7,148 nt of DNA from the NCBI GenBank assembly GCA_947626175.1, contig CANQRE010000041.1, positions 1 through 7,148 on the forward strand, in the 5' to 3' direction. The stretch comes from an uncultured Clostridia bacterium. Lineage in GTDB: Bacteria; Bacillota; Clostridia; Christensenellales; UBA1242. A program made the translations under genes and the position numbers. Below the pieces are notes generated by a model. That model was not told where the DNA came from. It did no database searches and worked only from the letters and a program-made list of their open reading frames with translations. Shown one piece after another: positions 1-6,758 of this stretch (position 1 is the first letter of the stretch; the number at the start of each line of letters is the position of its first letter).

Positions 1-23
1 TATTATAATAAAACAAGTCTATA

Positions 24-99
24 TGGTCGGGGTGGAGGGTCTCGAACCCCCGACCTCATGGTCCCAAACCACGCGCTCTACCAACTGAGCCACACCCCG
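24..99 (-). tRNA. tRNA-Pro, anticodon UGG
   Basis: The minus strand folds as a complete 76-nt tRNA. The acceptor stem is CGGGGTG paired with CACCCCG, followed by discriminator A and an encoded CCA (24-26). The D arm contains GGCTCAGTTGGTAGAGC. The anticodon stem CGTGG/CCATG holds the 7-nt loop TTTGGGA, so the anticodon is TGG (64-66) with G at position 37, as is usual for proline tRNAs. The T arm loop is TTCGAGA. With wobble, UGG can read all CCN proline codons. The gene stands alone here with its own promoter 26 nt upstream; the window edge prevents seeing whether other tRNAs follow. Confidence 0.97.
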
Positions 100-124
100 A
101 AACCTTTTCAGGTTTGCGAGATTT

Positions 125-153
125 ATTTTACACTATTTAATTTTTGTTGTCAA
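125..153 (-). promoter_or_regulatory. Promoter of tRNA-Pro
   Basis: On the minus strand a perfect -35 TTGACA (148-153) is separated by exactly 17 nt from -10 TAAAAT (125-130), which matches five of six consensus positions. Transcription would start near 118, giving a leader of about 19 nt before the mature tRNA. That leader holds a small inverted repeat, AAACC and GGTTT around a 6-nt loop (100-115), ending right at the tRNA 5' end. No terminator is seen between the 214-residue gene (stop at 190) and this promoter, so read-through into the tRNA is also possible. Confidence 0.85.
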
Positions 154-189
154 GAATTTTGCAGGACATTATTAAACTTTTATAAAATT

Positions 190-834
190 TCAAATAAGTC
201 TTAATTCAGCTGAGCTGTCTTCGCCCTGCTCTCTTATGCAAATAAGCCCATCTCTTCGTGGCAAGCCTGAATCAAGGTCAGTTTCAAAGCCAAAAACTTT
301 GTCATATCTATATCCGGATTGTTCATTTCTGGACAAAACAAGGAAATCTCCTTCCCCACCAAATACTTCTGAATAAGGCTTTCGTTCAGTTAACTGAGAA
401 ACTTCGTCCGAATTTGCAACAATATTATATGAGTAAAACCCAAAATTTTCGTCAAAGATTTTGTCTTCGTGTTTGTAATATAAATAATATTGCTCTGCGC
501 CCTTTGGAAGGCGAAGATACAAATTTGGAATGTTTTCCAAAAAGCGTTCTTCTGCACCGATATAAACCGATGTGTTAAGCGGACAATCGATAATAAGATG
601 TGTTACATTCGACAAACATCCATCCGCGAATTTGATTTGACCGCGCAAATAGTCCATTGGCAAGCATTGCTCGTCAATTTCCGGCAACTTGAGTTCAAGT
701 TTTGAACTGTTTGTGGCAGGTTGAATGTTTTTTATGTATAATGTGCCGTCACTGCTGTAAGCGTTCAAAGTATAAAGCTTTTTACCATGTTCATAAGCAG
801 TGTAGCCTTTTTTGATTTGTTTAAATTTTACCAT
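190..834 (-). CDS. Hypothetical cytoplasmic protein, 214 residues
   Basis: I do not recognise the family. The ATG start is well supported: AAAGGGGAG (core 841-846) lies 6 nt upstream, and a near-consensus promoter lies just before that. The protein has no signal peptide or membrane segment, so it is probably cytosolic. It is rich in charged and aromatic residues (for example EQYYLYYKHEDK near residue 115) and looks like a mostly beta-stranded globular protein. The stretch around residues 75-110 (THLIIDCPLN, then ENIPNLYLRLPKG) has the strand-turn rhythm of leucine-rich-repeat proteins, but too few units to assign it. It sits where lon often follows clpX, yet a terminator and its own promoter make it a separate transcription unit, so shared function with the Clp genes cannot be inferred. 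Base composition resembles the neighbours. Confidence 0.85.
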   Translation of the reverse strand: MVKFKQIKKGYTAYEHGKKLYTLNAYSSDGTLYIKNIQPATNSSKLELKLPEIDEQCLPMDYLRGQIKFADGCLSNVTHLIIDCPLNTSVYIGAEERFLENIPNLYLRLPKGAEQYYLYYKHEDKIFDENFGFYSYNIVANSDEVSQLTERKPYSEVFGGEGDFLVLSRNEQSGYRYDKVFGFETDLDSGLPRRDGLICIREQGEDSSAELRLI

Positions 835-858
835 AATTTTCTCCCCTTTAACAATATA

Positions 859-887
859 ATTTTACCATATATTGGCGGGGTTGTCAA
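859..887 (-). promoter_or_regulatory. Promoter of the 214-residue gene
   Basis: The minus strand shows -35 TTGACA (882-887), a 17-nt spacer and -10 TAAAAT (859-864) preceded by TGG, an extended -10 element. The predicted transcription start is near 852, leaving a leader of under 20 nt that carries the ribosome binding site. The -35 begins only a few bases after the T-tract of the clpX terminator, so the two elements form a clean boundary between transcription units. This is the strongest promoter-like sequence in the window. Confidence 0.85.
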
Positions 888-891
888 TACT

Positions 892-917
892 AAAAAAAGC
901 ACTTTTAAAGTGCTTTT
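892..917 (-). terminator. Rho-independent terminator of the tig-clpP-clpX operon
   Basis: On the minus strand AAAAGCACTT (908-917) pairs with AAGTGCTTTT (895-904) around a 3-nt loop, and the T-run continues to 892. The left arm begins inside the clpX stop codon (916-918). The stem is AT-rich, so termination may be partial. The dyad is almost symmetrical, but the T-tract is placed best for minus-strand transcripts. Confidence 0.75.
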
Positions 918-2172
918 AGATGACTTGTTTTTGGGTTTCTTTTAAAACTATTTCAGGGTCGGAGTCATCATTTTCGATGAAATCTTTTGTTATTATCACT
1001 TTGGCAATGTTTTCCTTGCCCGGAAGCTCATACATAAGTTTCATCATTTTGCTTTCAATGATTGTTCTCAGTCCTCTTGCGCCAGTTTTGAGTTCAATTG
1101 CTTTTTTGGCAATCGTTTGAATTGCGTCATCCTTAAATTCAATTTCAATGCCATCAATTTTGAACATTTGCTTGTATTGTTTCACAATTGAATTTTTTGG
1201 CTCAACCAAGATTTTTGAAAGAGCTTGTTCATTTAAGTCATCAAGCCCAACAACAACTGGAAGTCTGCCAACAAATTCAGGAATAAGACCAAATTTGATC
1301 AAATCATCTGGCTGAATTTCATGCCCTAAATTGATTTCTTGCTTTTCAATTTTGGTTTTTACGTCCGCATTAAACCCAACCGTTGATGAATTTTTGCGAG
1401 CATCAATAATTCCATCAAGCCCAACAAATGCACCGCCGCAAATAAACAAAATGTTTGTTGTGTCAATTTGAATTGTTTCTTGTTGTGGATGTTTTCTTCC
1501 CCCTTGAGGCGGAACATTTGCAACAGTTGATTCAATGATTTTGAGCAGTGCTTGCTGAACTCCTTCGCCGGCAACATCACGCGTTATGGACACATTTTGA
1601 GTTTTGCGAGCAATTTTGTCAATTTCATCAATATAAATGATTCCCCTTTCGGCTTTGCGAACATCATAATCAGCGTTTTGAATGAGCTTTAAGAGAATGT
1701 TTTCAACATCATCTCCAACATAGCCTGCTTCAGTCAAAGTGGTGGCATCAGCCGAAGCAAAAGGCACTTTCAAAATTTTTGCAAGAGTTTTTGCAAGCAA
1801 AGTTTTTCCGCAACCAGTTGGTCCAATCATCAAAATGTTGCTTTTTTCAAGTTCAACATCATTTGACTTGGAATTTCGTGAAAAATTGTAATTTATGCGT
1901 TTGTAGTGATTGTAAACACTCACTGCAAGCACCTTTTTGGCATCATCTTGGCCGATGATATATTCATCAAGCTTTGCCTTGATGTCAGAAGGAATTGGAA
2001 GATCAATTTTTTCAAGTTCGGAATTGACTTCGTCTTCACGAATAATCTCTTTGCAAATTGCAACGCATTCGTCACAAATAAAGCTTTCACCGTTTGGCGA
2101 AGCAATTATTTTTTTAACGTTTCGTTGTGTTTTTCCACAAAAAGAGCACACAAGAGGTTCGTTTGTTTTCAC
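916..2172 (-). CDS. clpX: ATP-dependent Clp protease, ATP-binding subunit ClpX
   Basis: ClpX is a hexameric AAA+ unfoldase that recognises degradation tags and threads substrates into ClpP. The 418-residue length is normal and all landmarks are present. The N-terminal zinc finger has Cys9, Cys12, Cys33 and Cys36. Walker A is GPTGCGKT (117-124), and the pore-1 loop is GYVG (150-153). Walker B is IIYIDE (178-183), and the RKH pore loop is at 226-228. The ClpP-docking loop is VGF (265-267), a conservative version of the usual IGF. The arginine finger is R303 in EFVGR, and sensor 2 is GARGLR (364-369). The start is GTG, overlapping the clpP stop as GTGA, with AAGGAG 5 nt upstream inside clpP. It is the last gene of the operon with tig and clpP. 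Confidence 0.98.
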   Translation of the reverse strand: MKTNEPLVCSFCGKTQRNVKKIIASPNGESFICDECVAICKEIIREDEVNSELEKIDLPIPSDIKAKLDEYIIGQDDAKKVLAVSVYNHYKRINYNFSRNSKSNDVELEKSNILMIGPTGCGKTLLAKTLAKILKVPFASADATTLTEAGYVGDDVENILLKLIQNADYDVRKAERGIIYIDEIDKIARKTQNVSITRDVAGEGVQQALLKIIESTVANVPPQGGRKHPQQETIQIDTTNILFICGGAFVGLDGIIDARKNSSTVGFNADVKTKIEKQEINLGHEIQPDDLIKFGLIPEFVGRLPVVVGLDDLNEQALSKILVEPKNSIVKQYKQMFKIDGIEIEFKDDAIQTIAKKAIELKTGARGLRTIIESKMMKLMYELPGKENIAKVIITKDFIENDDSDPEIVLKETQKQVI

Positions 2173-2183
2173 TTTGTCTCCTT
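2169..2183 (-). promoter_or_regulatory. clpP/clpX translational coupling site
   Basis: The minus strand reads AAGGAG (2178-2183), five bases, then GTGA (2169-2172), where the clpX GTG start and clpP TGA stop share bases. The clpX ribosome binding site therefore lies entirely within the last clpP codons. Ribosomes finishing clpP can re-initiate on clpX, which fits the need for balanced ClpP and ClpX amounts. This site fixes the clpX start as GTG. Confidence 0.85.
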
Positions 2184-2768
2184 GCTTTGTTTTCTTGTTA
2201 CAAAAATTTTGTCGATAAGTCCATATTTTTGGGCTTCCTCCGCCGTCATATAATTGTCACGGTCGGTGTCCTTTTCAATTATTTTAAGGCTTTTGCCAGT
2301 GTTTTCACTGAGAATTTTGTTGAGTTTTTCCTTGATTCGTGCAATGTGGCGAGCCTGAATTTCAATGTCGCTGGCCTGTCCTTGTGCTCCGCCAAGAGGC
2401 TGATGAATCATGATTTCGCTGTTTGGCAAAGCAAAACGTTTGCCCTTTGTTCCACTTGAAAGCAAAAATGCTCCCATTGAAGCGGCAAGCCCAACACAAA
2501 TTGTTGTGACATCGCACTTGATATATTGCATTGTGTCATATATTGCAAAGCCAGCGCTCACCGATCCGCCTGGAGAGTTGATATATATGAAAATGTCCTT
2601 GTCAGGGTTTTTGCCTTCCAAATATATGAGCTGTGCAATCACAAGATTTGCAACATTGTCATCTATTTCCCCATTTAAAAAGATTATTCGATCTTCAAGC
2701 AGACGGGAATAAATGTCATACGACCTTTCCCCTGCACCTTTTTGATCAACAACCATTGGAATTAACAT
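2169..2768 (-). CDS. clpP: ATP-dependent Clp protease, proteolytic subunit ClpP
   Basis: ClpP is the serine protease of the Clp complex; two stacked heptamers enclose a chamber fed by ClpX. The 199-residue protein carries the full triad: Ser97 in GLAASMGAF, His122 in MIHQPLGG, and Asp171 in DRDNYMTAEEA. The oxyanion-side motif NSPGGSVSAG lies at 64-73. The N-terminus begins MLIPMVV, followed by GERSYDIYSRLL, the usual start of Bacillota ClpP with little or no propeptide. The ATG is supported by TAAGGAG seven bases upstream, where the TAA is also the tig stop codon. It is the middle gene of the operon, 11 nt after tig and overlapping clpX by 4 nt. No residue looks degenerate. Confidence 0.98.
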   Translation of the reverse strand: MLIPMVVDQKGAGERSYDIYSRLLEDRIIFLNGEIDDNVANLVIAQLIYLEGKNPDKDIFIYINSPGGSVSAGFAIYDTMQYIKCDVTTICVGLAASMGAFLLSSGTKGKRFALPNSEIMIHQPLGGAQGQASDIEIQARHIARIKEKLNKILSENTGKSLKIIEKDTDRDNYMTAEEAQKYGLIDKIFVTRKQSKETK

Positions 2769-2779
2769 AATTTTTCTCC

Positions 2780-4051
2780 TTATTTATTTTTTGATTTTAA
2801 GAACGCAATGATTTTGTTCATGATAAGATCATTTTCAATGTATGAAATTTCATAATCTGAAAGACTTTCTTCAACTTCATGACATGTTTTATTCTCTCTG
2901 TCAGCAATTTCATGCAATCTTTGATGAAATTCTTCATGCGAAATTTGAAGATTTTGCTCTTTTATCAGCTTTTGCAAAACAAGACGGGTTTTAAGCGTTC
3001 TGTTTGCCTCGGCAAGTTGTTCCTTGTCAAAATCCTCCCTAGATTTTTGAATATAGGACAAATAATCGTCAAGTTTTATGTTTTGATAGCGAAGTCTGTT
3101 TTCAAAATCACTTACAAGATGCTCCTTTTCATGTTGCACCATTTCCTTTGGAAGCTCAACAGTTGAGTCATTTACAAGCTGCTCAATGAGATCATTTTCA
3201 AGTTTTCGCTCATTTGCTTCTTCCTTACTCTTTAAGAGTTTTTCCTTTAGTGACGCTTTATATTCGTCAAGAGTTTGAAATTCTGTTGCAAAAGAAACAA
3301 GTTTGTCGTTTAAAGCAGGAACTTTTTTCTTTTCAACCTTTTTGACATCGCACTTAAAATCTGCCATTTTGCCAGCAAGATTTTCAGCTGGATATTTTTC
3401 TGGGAACAAAGCCTTTACAACTTTTGTTTCACCTTTTTTGACCCCTACCAAGCCTTCTTCAAAGCCTTCAATAAATGTGTGAGAGCCAAGTTCCAAACGA
3501 TAATCCTTTGCGCTTCCGCCTTCAAACTCTTTTCCGTCAACAGAGCCAACAAAATCGATTTCAACAAAGTCACCCATTTCGCTTGGGCCATCACTTTCTT
3601 CAAAACGAGCTTGGCTTTCCGCAAATCTGCTAAGTTCGGCTTCAACTTCCTTTTCAGTTACTGAAGCTTTTTGTTTTTTGATTGCAAACTCCATTTTTCC
3701 AAGTTTTACGTCAGGCATGAGCATGACTGTGAGAGTTACGTCCAGTCCATCATCGGTCAATGAATTTATTACAACCTTTGGATCTTGAGCAGGCTCAACG
3801 TCCAAATTGTTTTGCAAAAATTGATTGTATTGCTCGGTGATAAGCTTGTCAAAAGCATCATCAAAAAACACTGTGTCACCATATTGTTTTTCAATAACCT
3901 TTCGAGGAGCTTTGCCCTTTCTGAAACCTTGAACTGAATATCTTGATTTGTTGCGTTCATAGCTTTCTTCAACTGCTTTTTGCCAATTTTCACCTGAAAT
4001 TTGAATGTGCAGTTTAAGTGAGCCTTTTTCGCTTTTTTCACGTGTTGTCAT
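2780..4051 (-). CDS. tig: Trigger factor, ribosome-associated chaperone and prolyl isomerase
   Basis: Trigger factor binds the ribosomal exit tunnel and shields emerging chains. With the start chosen here it has 423 residues, normal for the family. The ribosome-binding loop is GFRKGKAP (42-49). The FKBP-type isomerase domain spans about 155-240, with GDFVEIDFVGSVDGKEFEGG near its start and FIEGFEEGLVG inside. The rest is the long helical C-terminal arm region that forms the chaperone cradle. The frame stays open upstream to an ATG at 4126, adding 25 residues. I reject that start because AAGGAG lies 8 nt before the ATG at 4049-4051, the added residues do not look like trigger factor, and the likely promoters lie inside the extension. 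It is the first gene of the operon with clpP and clpX. Confidence 0.97.
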   Translation of the reverse strand: MTTREKSEKGSLKLHIQISGENWQKAVEESYERNKSRYSVQGFRKGKAPRKVIEKQYGDTVFFDDAFDKLITEQYNQFLQNNLDVEPAQDPKVVINSLTDDGLDVTLTVMLMPDVKLGKMEFAIKKQKASVTEKEVEAELSRFAESQARFEESDGPSEMGDFVEIDFVGSVDGKEFEGGSAKDYRLELGSHTFIEGFEEGLVGVKKGETKVVKALFPEKYPAENLAGKMADFKCDVKKVEKKKVPALNDKLVSFATEFQTLDEYKASLKEKLLKSKEEANERKLENDLIEQLVNDSTVELPKEMVQHEKEHLVSDFENRLRYQNIKLDDYLSYIQKSREDFDKEQLAEANRTLKTRLVLQKLIKEQNLQISHEEFHQRLHEIADRENKTCHEVEESLSDYEISYIENDLIMNKIIAFLKSKNK

Positions 4052-4059
4052 TTTTTGTT

Positions 4060-4065
4060 CTCCTT
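4060..4065 (-). promoter_or_regulatory. Ribosome binding site that sets the tig start
   Basis: A perfect AAGGAG on the minus strand sits 8 nt before the ATG at 4049-4051. No comparable site precedes the in-frame ATG at 4126, so this decides the 423-residue form of trigger factor. Confidence 0.85.
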
Positions 4066-4077
4066 TTTTGCCTTCAT

Positions 4078-4106
4078 ATTTTAACATAACAAAAATCTTT
4101 TTGCAA
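4078..4106 (-). promoter_or_regulatory. Proximal promoter of tig-clpP-clpX
   Basis: The minus strand shows -35 TTGCAA (4101-4106), a 17-nt spacer and -10 TAAAAT (4078-4083) preceded by TGT, an extended -10 like that of the promoter at 859-887. The start of transcription would be near 4071, giving a leader of about 20 nt that holds the AAGGAG site. I see no CIRCE or CtsR-type operator around it, so classic heat-shock repression as in Bacillus is not supported. Confidence 0.75.
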
Positions 4107-4110
4107 GAAA

Positions 4111-4139
4111 ATTTAACCCTGCCCACCCTAATTCGTCAA
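4111..4139 (-). promoter_or_regulatory. Possible distal promoter of tig-clpP-clpX
   Basis: A second candidate on the minus strand has -35 TTGACG (4134-4139), a 17-nt spacer and -10 TTAAAT (4111-4116). Each hexamer is a reasonable match, but the -10 is weaker than that of the proximal site and lacks a TG extension. If real, the operon has tandem start points about 33 nt apart. Confidence 0.4.
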
Positions 4140-4145
4140 ATTTAG

Positions 4146-4164
4146 AAAAAATGCGCCATTTTTT
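4146..4164. other. AT-rich hairpin between terminator and tig promoters
   Basis: AAAAAATG and CATTTTTT flank a 3-nt centre, giving an 8-bp inverted repeat just upstream of the distal tig promoter. It could be a second, weak terminator for transcripts from the surface-protein gene, but the stem has only one G-C pair and may arise by chance in AT-rich DNA. Confidence 0.25.
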
Positions 4165-4198
4165 TGCGTGCTCAAAGCAAAAAGAATTTTGTTGTATC

Positions 4199-4227
4199 AA
4201 AAAAGCGACACTGTTTTGCCGCTTTTT
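4199..4227 (-). terminator. Rho-independent terminator of the surface-protein gene
   Basis: On the minus strand AAAAAGCGGCA (4217-4227) pairs with TGTCGCTTTTT (4200-4210) over 11 bp with one G-U pair, around loop AAACAG, and ends in a run of six T. It begins 6 nt after the TAA stop at 4234-4236. It separates this gene from the tig operon. Confidence 0.85.
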
Positions 4228-4233
4228 GTTTGC

Positions 4234-6693
4234 TTACATATACATTCGTTTGTAGTCATCTTTAAGTTTTGACATTTTCTTTCGTCTTATCACCAGCCAA
4301 ATGATAACGCCTATCACGGCAAGAAGAATAACTCCGCAAACAACGCCAACCACAATCCATATTGTGTTGTCAGGTGCTTCTTCTTGAACAACATCACCTG
4401 AAAGCTGAATTGAAAAGCTGGAATAAGCACTGTAATCTATTGCCGAAGCAAAGAATGACAATTGATACACTTGCGCTCCGCTTGGATCAGTTGAAGATGA
4501 AACAACAATTGGCGATGTGTCCAAAAGGAAAAGATTTTTGATTTTTGTTTCAACTTCATCAAGATTTAGGCTGGCGCCCTTTCTTAAATATATGTCAAGC
4601 CTTATGTTTTCTTTTTTGTCAAGTTCAACATTTATGCCTGACATTGTGATTTCGGCGCCATTGATGTTAAGTTTTTCAATCACTGAATTGTCAAACGAAA
4701 AATTCAAAACAAGTGGGTCTTTTTTGAAATATGCCACAAGCAAAAATGTTTGTGTCCAATATGGCTGATCGTCTACGTCGGCAATATATTTGCCAAATTC
4801 GATTTTGATTTGATCGCTTTTGTATAAGCTGGAGTTAAATTCATCAAACCTTTCCCATTTTTTGTCGGCAACGCCTTCAAATGTGATTGCATCATCATTG
4901 TCACTTACATAATATAGTTCCCACTTGTCAAATGAATATTTTGAGTCGGCAACCGCCTCAATTTCCATCACAGTGTTTTTGTTAAGTTCTCGCTCAATTT
5001 TTTTTGCTGAATTTCCAAGGCCAGAATTTTTTACCTGTCCGTTTTCGCTTGCCAAAACATATCCATTAAACTTGCGTGGCACAAATTCAAACGAATACTG
5101 TCCAGTTCGCAAATTTGAAATTTCAACTGTGAAAACATACACCTTTCGATTGTTCTCTTGTGTTGTGGAAAGCTTCATTCCGCTTGCAACAAAGCTGCCG
5201 TCATCTTGAGGAACAAAAATAGTTTTGTCAAAAAGGCCAAGATTAATGCCATCACGCTTTATTTCAGACAAATCATAATAATTTTCATTGTTTTGATCTT
5301 GAAGGGCAAATTTTATTGATATTTTTTCGCCAAATTCACAATCATGGCTTTGATTTGTGCCTAAACTATCGCCGTTTTCATTAAAGAAACCTAAGAATTG
5401 GGCAAACGATCCGCTGCCTTGGCCCTGCTCATTGAGCGGCATTGGCGAAATTGGATTTGCAACTGAAATTGTGAATTTTTGGAAAAGCTGAATGCGAATT
5501 TGATCAACATGATCGGTTGTTGTGACACTGCGCCAAACTTTGTCAAAATCCCACGCCGATGTTTTTTGCGCCCATTCAAATGTGTCGACTTGCGATGTTG
5601 ATGGCGAAACAAACTGAGTGGAGTTTTGCCTATAAAAATTTTCATCATAAGTCAATCTTTCACTTGTCCATTTGATGTTTTGTTTTTCGTAGTCCAAATC
5701 TGTTTCTTCCCCAAAAGGCGCCAACGTGCTTTCATAGGCAATTGACATGATGTTGGATATTTCAAATGGTCTTGTTCTTCCAGCAATAACACCTGATTGC
5801 AAAACAAGATTGTTCCCGCTTAGCTGCCCTGAAAAAACACAATCAAAAATTTGGGTGCTTGCTTCTTCATTTGTTCCAACAAGGCCGCCAAAAACAAATG
5901 ATGGGGTCACATTGCTGTCCTGTGAAAGAGTTATGTTCACAGAAGAAAAATTTAACACTTTTTCAAGTTTGACATTGTTTGGAGAGTTTACATTTTTTAT
6001 GCTGCCCACAATTCCGCCAATTTTTGCCAAATATGGAACTTTATCGATATATGCCACATTAAATGAAGCATAATTTGCACAATTGATGATTTGTCCGCTT
6101 TCCAAAACTCCAACAAATCCCCCAATTGTTGAAACGCCGTTTAAACTTACTGCGGCGCTAAGCTCGCTGTCAAGCTCACAAGTTGAAATTGTTGTGTTTT
6201 CGCCGTAGCCGACAAATGTTCCAAAAAATGATGTTTGATTAGATGGCATTGTTAAATTAAAACTGCCTGTTAGTTGCAACGACTCAATCGAAGCATTTTT
6301 TGTGTGCCCAAAAAATCCAATTGATTGTTCATTTGAAACACTTATTGTTGTTGCAAAAGTTATTCTGTGTCCTTGGCCATAAAATTTTCCACAAAATGGA
6401 TTTTCATTTGTTCCAATTGGCTGCCAAGTGCCTGACAGCGAAATATCTTCGTCAAGATAAACTTCCAGTTGCGTGTCATTATATGTGCCGCCATTTTGAT
6501 TGTTTCGAAAATCATCCAATGTGACAAAATTTTCATCTTCACCATTTGGGGAGCTTACAATATGCACAACTTGTTTTTCTAAGGCTGGGCTTTCGTCAGC
6601 TTGTGAAACAAAATCGCTTGCGCAAAAACATAACGGCGCCCCCACAGCCGCCATCAAACAAACAACAAAAATAAATGACATTATTTTTTTCAT
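4234..6693 (-). CDS. Exported GLUG-repeat surface protein with C-terminal membrane anchor
   Basis: This is an 819-residue predicted surface protein. Residues 1-25 form a Sec signal peptide (MKK start, hydrophobic FIFVVCLMAAVGA); the cysteines at 22 and 24 do not fit a lipobox. Residues 60-120 show the W-P-I-G...F-G-x-G-H pattern that opens GLUG beta-helix domains. GLUG-like turns follow near 125, 157, 190, 225, 268 and 300 (IGGFVG, IGGIVG, FGGLVG and similar), closing with WDFDKVW (381-387). Residues about 544-657 (GYVLASENGQV, then KYSFDKWEL, then VAYFKKD) resemble a divergent InlB B-repeat. One membrane helix (777-802) precedes the basic tail RRKK, so the bulk faces outside. There is no LPXTG motif or catalytic motif. 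The ATG has AGGAAA upstream. An adhesin or matrix-binding role is inference from the family. The gene is monocistronic or follows the terminase. Confidence 0.9.
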   Translation of the reverse strand: MKKIMSFIFVVCLMAAVGAPLCFCASDFVSQADESPALEKQVVHIVSSPNGEDENFVTLDDFRNNQNGGTYNDTQLEVYLDEDISLSGTWQPIGTNENPFCGKFYGQGHRITFATTISVSNEQSIGFFGHTKNASIESLQLTGSFNLTMPSNQTSFFGTFVGYGENTTISTCELDSELSAAVSLNGVSTIGGFVGVLESGQIINCANYASFNVAYIDKVPYLAKIGGIVGSIKNVNSPNNVKLEKVLNFSSVNITLSQDSNVTPSFVFGGLVGTNEEASTQIFDCVFSGQLSGNNLVLQSGVIAGRTRPFEISNIMSIAYESTLAPFGEETDLDYEKQNIKWTSERLTYDENFYRQNSTQFVSPSTSQVDTFEWAQKTSAWDFDKVWRSVTTTDHVDQIRIQLFQKFTISVANPISPMPLNEQGQGSGSFAQFLGFFNENGDSLGTNQSHDCEFGEKISIKFALQDQNNENYYDLSEIKRDGINLGLFDKTIFVPQDDGSFVASGMKLSTTQENNRKVYVFTVEISNLRTGQYSFEFVPRKFNGYVLASENGQVKNSGLGNSAKKIERELNKNTVMEIEAVADSKYSFDKWELYYVSDNDDAITFEGVADKKWERFDEFNSSLYKSDQIKIEFGKYIADVDDQPYWTQTFLLVAYFKKDPLVLNFSFDNSVIEKLNINGAEITMSGINVELDKKENIRLDIYLRKGASLNLDEVETKIKNLFLLDTSPIVVSSSTDPSGAQVYQLSFFASAIDYSAYSSFSIQLSGDVVQEEAPDNTIWIVVGVVCGVILLAVIGVIIWLVIRRKKMSKLKDDYKRMYM

Positions 6694-6703
6694 GCTGATT
6701 TCC

Positions 6704-6725
6704 TATGTAATAAATTTATCACATA
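6704..6725. promoter_or_regulatory. 22-bp inverted repeat before the surface-protein gene
   Basis: On the minus strand, arms TATGTGATA and TATTACATA flank AATT, so ten of eleven base pairs of the dyad match and the one exception would be a G-U pair in RNA. It touches the AGGA ribosome binding site (6701-6704). It could be a repressor operator or a leader hairpin that affects translation. It has no following T-run, so it is not a terminator for the terminase gene. A TTGACA lies at 6747-6752, but no good -10 follows at normal spacing; TGTGATAAA inside the repeat is a weak extended -10 candidate. Confidence 0.4.
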
Positions 6726-6758
6726 TTTGTTATTTTTCCAAACAAATGTCAAAAAAAT

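Noticed and set aside
24..99. tRNA-Pro as the attachment site of the element carrying the terminase
   Set aside because: No repeat of the tRNA 3' end is seen elsewhere in the window, and the core tig-clpP-clpX genes lie between the tRNA and the terminase, so they cannot bound one element here.
265..303. CRISPR array or direct repeats anywhere in the window
   Set aside because: No regularly spaced direct repeats were found; the coordinates given are only a sample stretch inspected.
258..578. Open frame of 106 codons on the plus strand opposite the 214-residue gene
   Set aside because: The minus-strand gene has a strong promoter and ribosome binding site; the plus frame has neither, and its protein looks like antisense translation.
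1906..2253. Open frame of 115 codons on the plus strand opposite the clpP-clpX junction
   Set aside because: It lies wholly antisense to two certain genes, has no credible product and arises from their codon pattern.
6616..6693. Lipoprotein signal in the surface protein (Cys22 or Cys24)
   Set aside because: The residues before each cysteine are Leu and Phe, not the small residue a lipobox needs, and the protein has its own C-terminal membrane helix.
6704..6725. CRP/FNR-type binding site
   Set aside because: The TGTGA-like half-sites are spaced 8 nt apart rather than 6 and the second half-site is TTACA, so it does not fit the family consensus.
6724..6752. Full promoter for the surface gene using TTGACA at 6747-6752
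   Set aside because: At spacings of 16-19 nt no acceptable -10 follows; only the -35-like hexamer is good.
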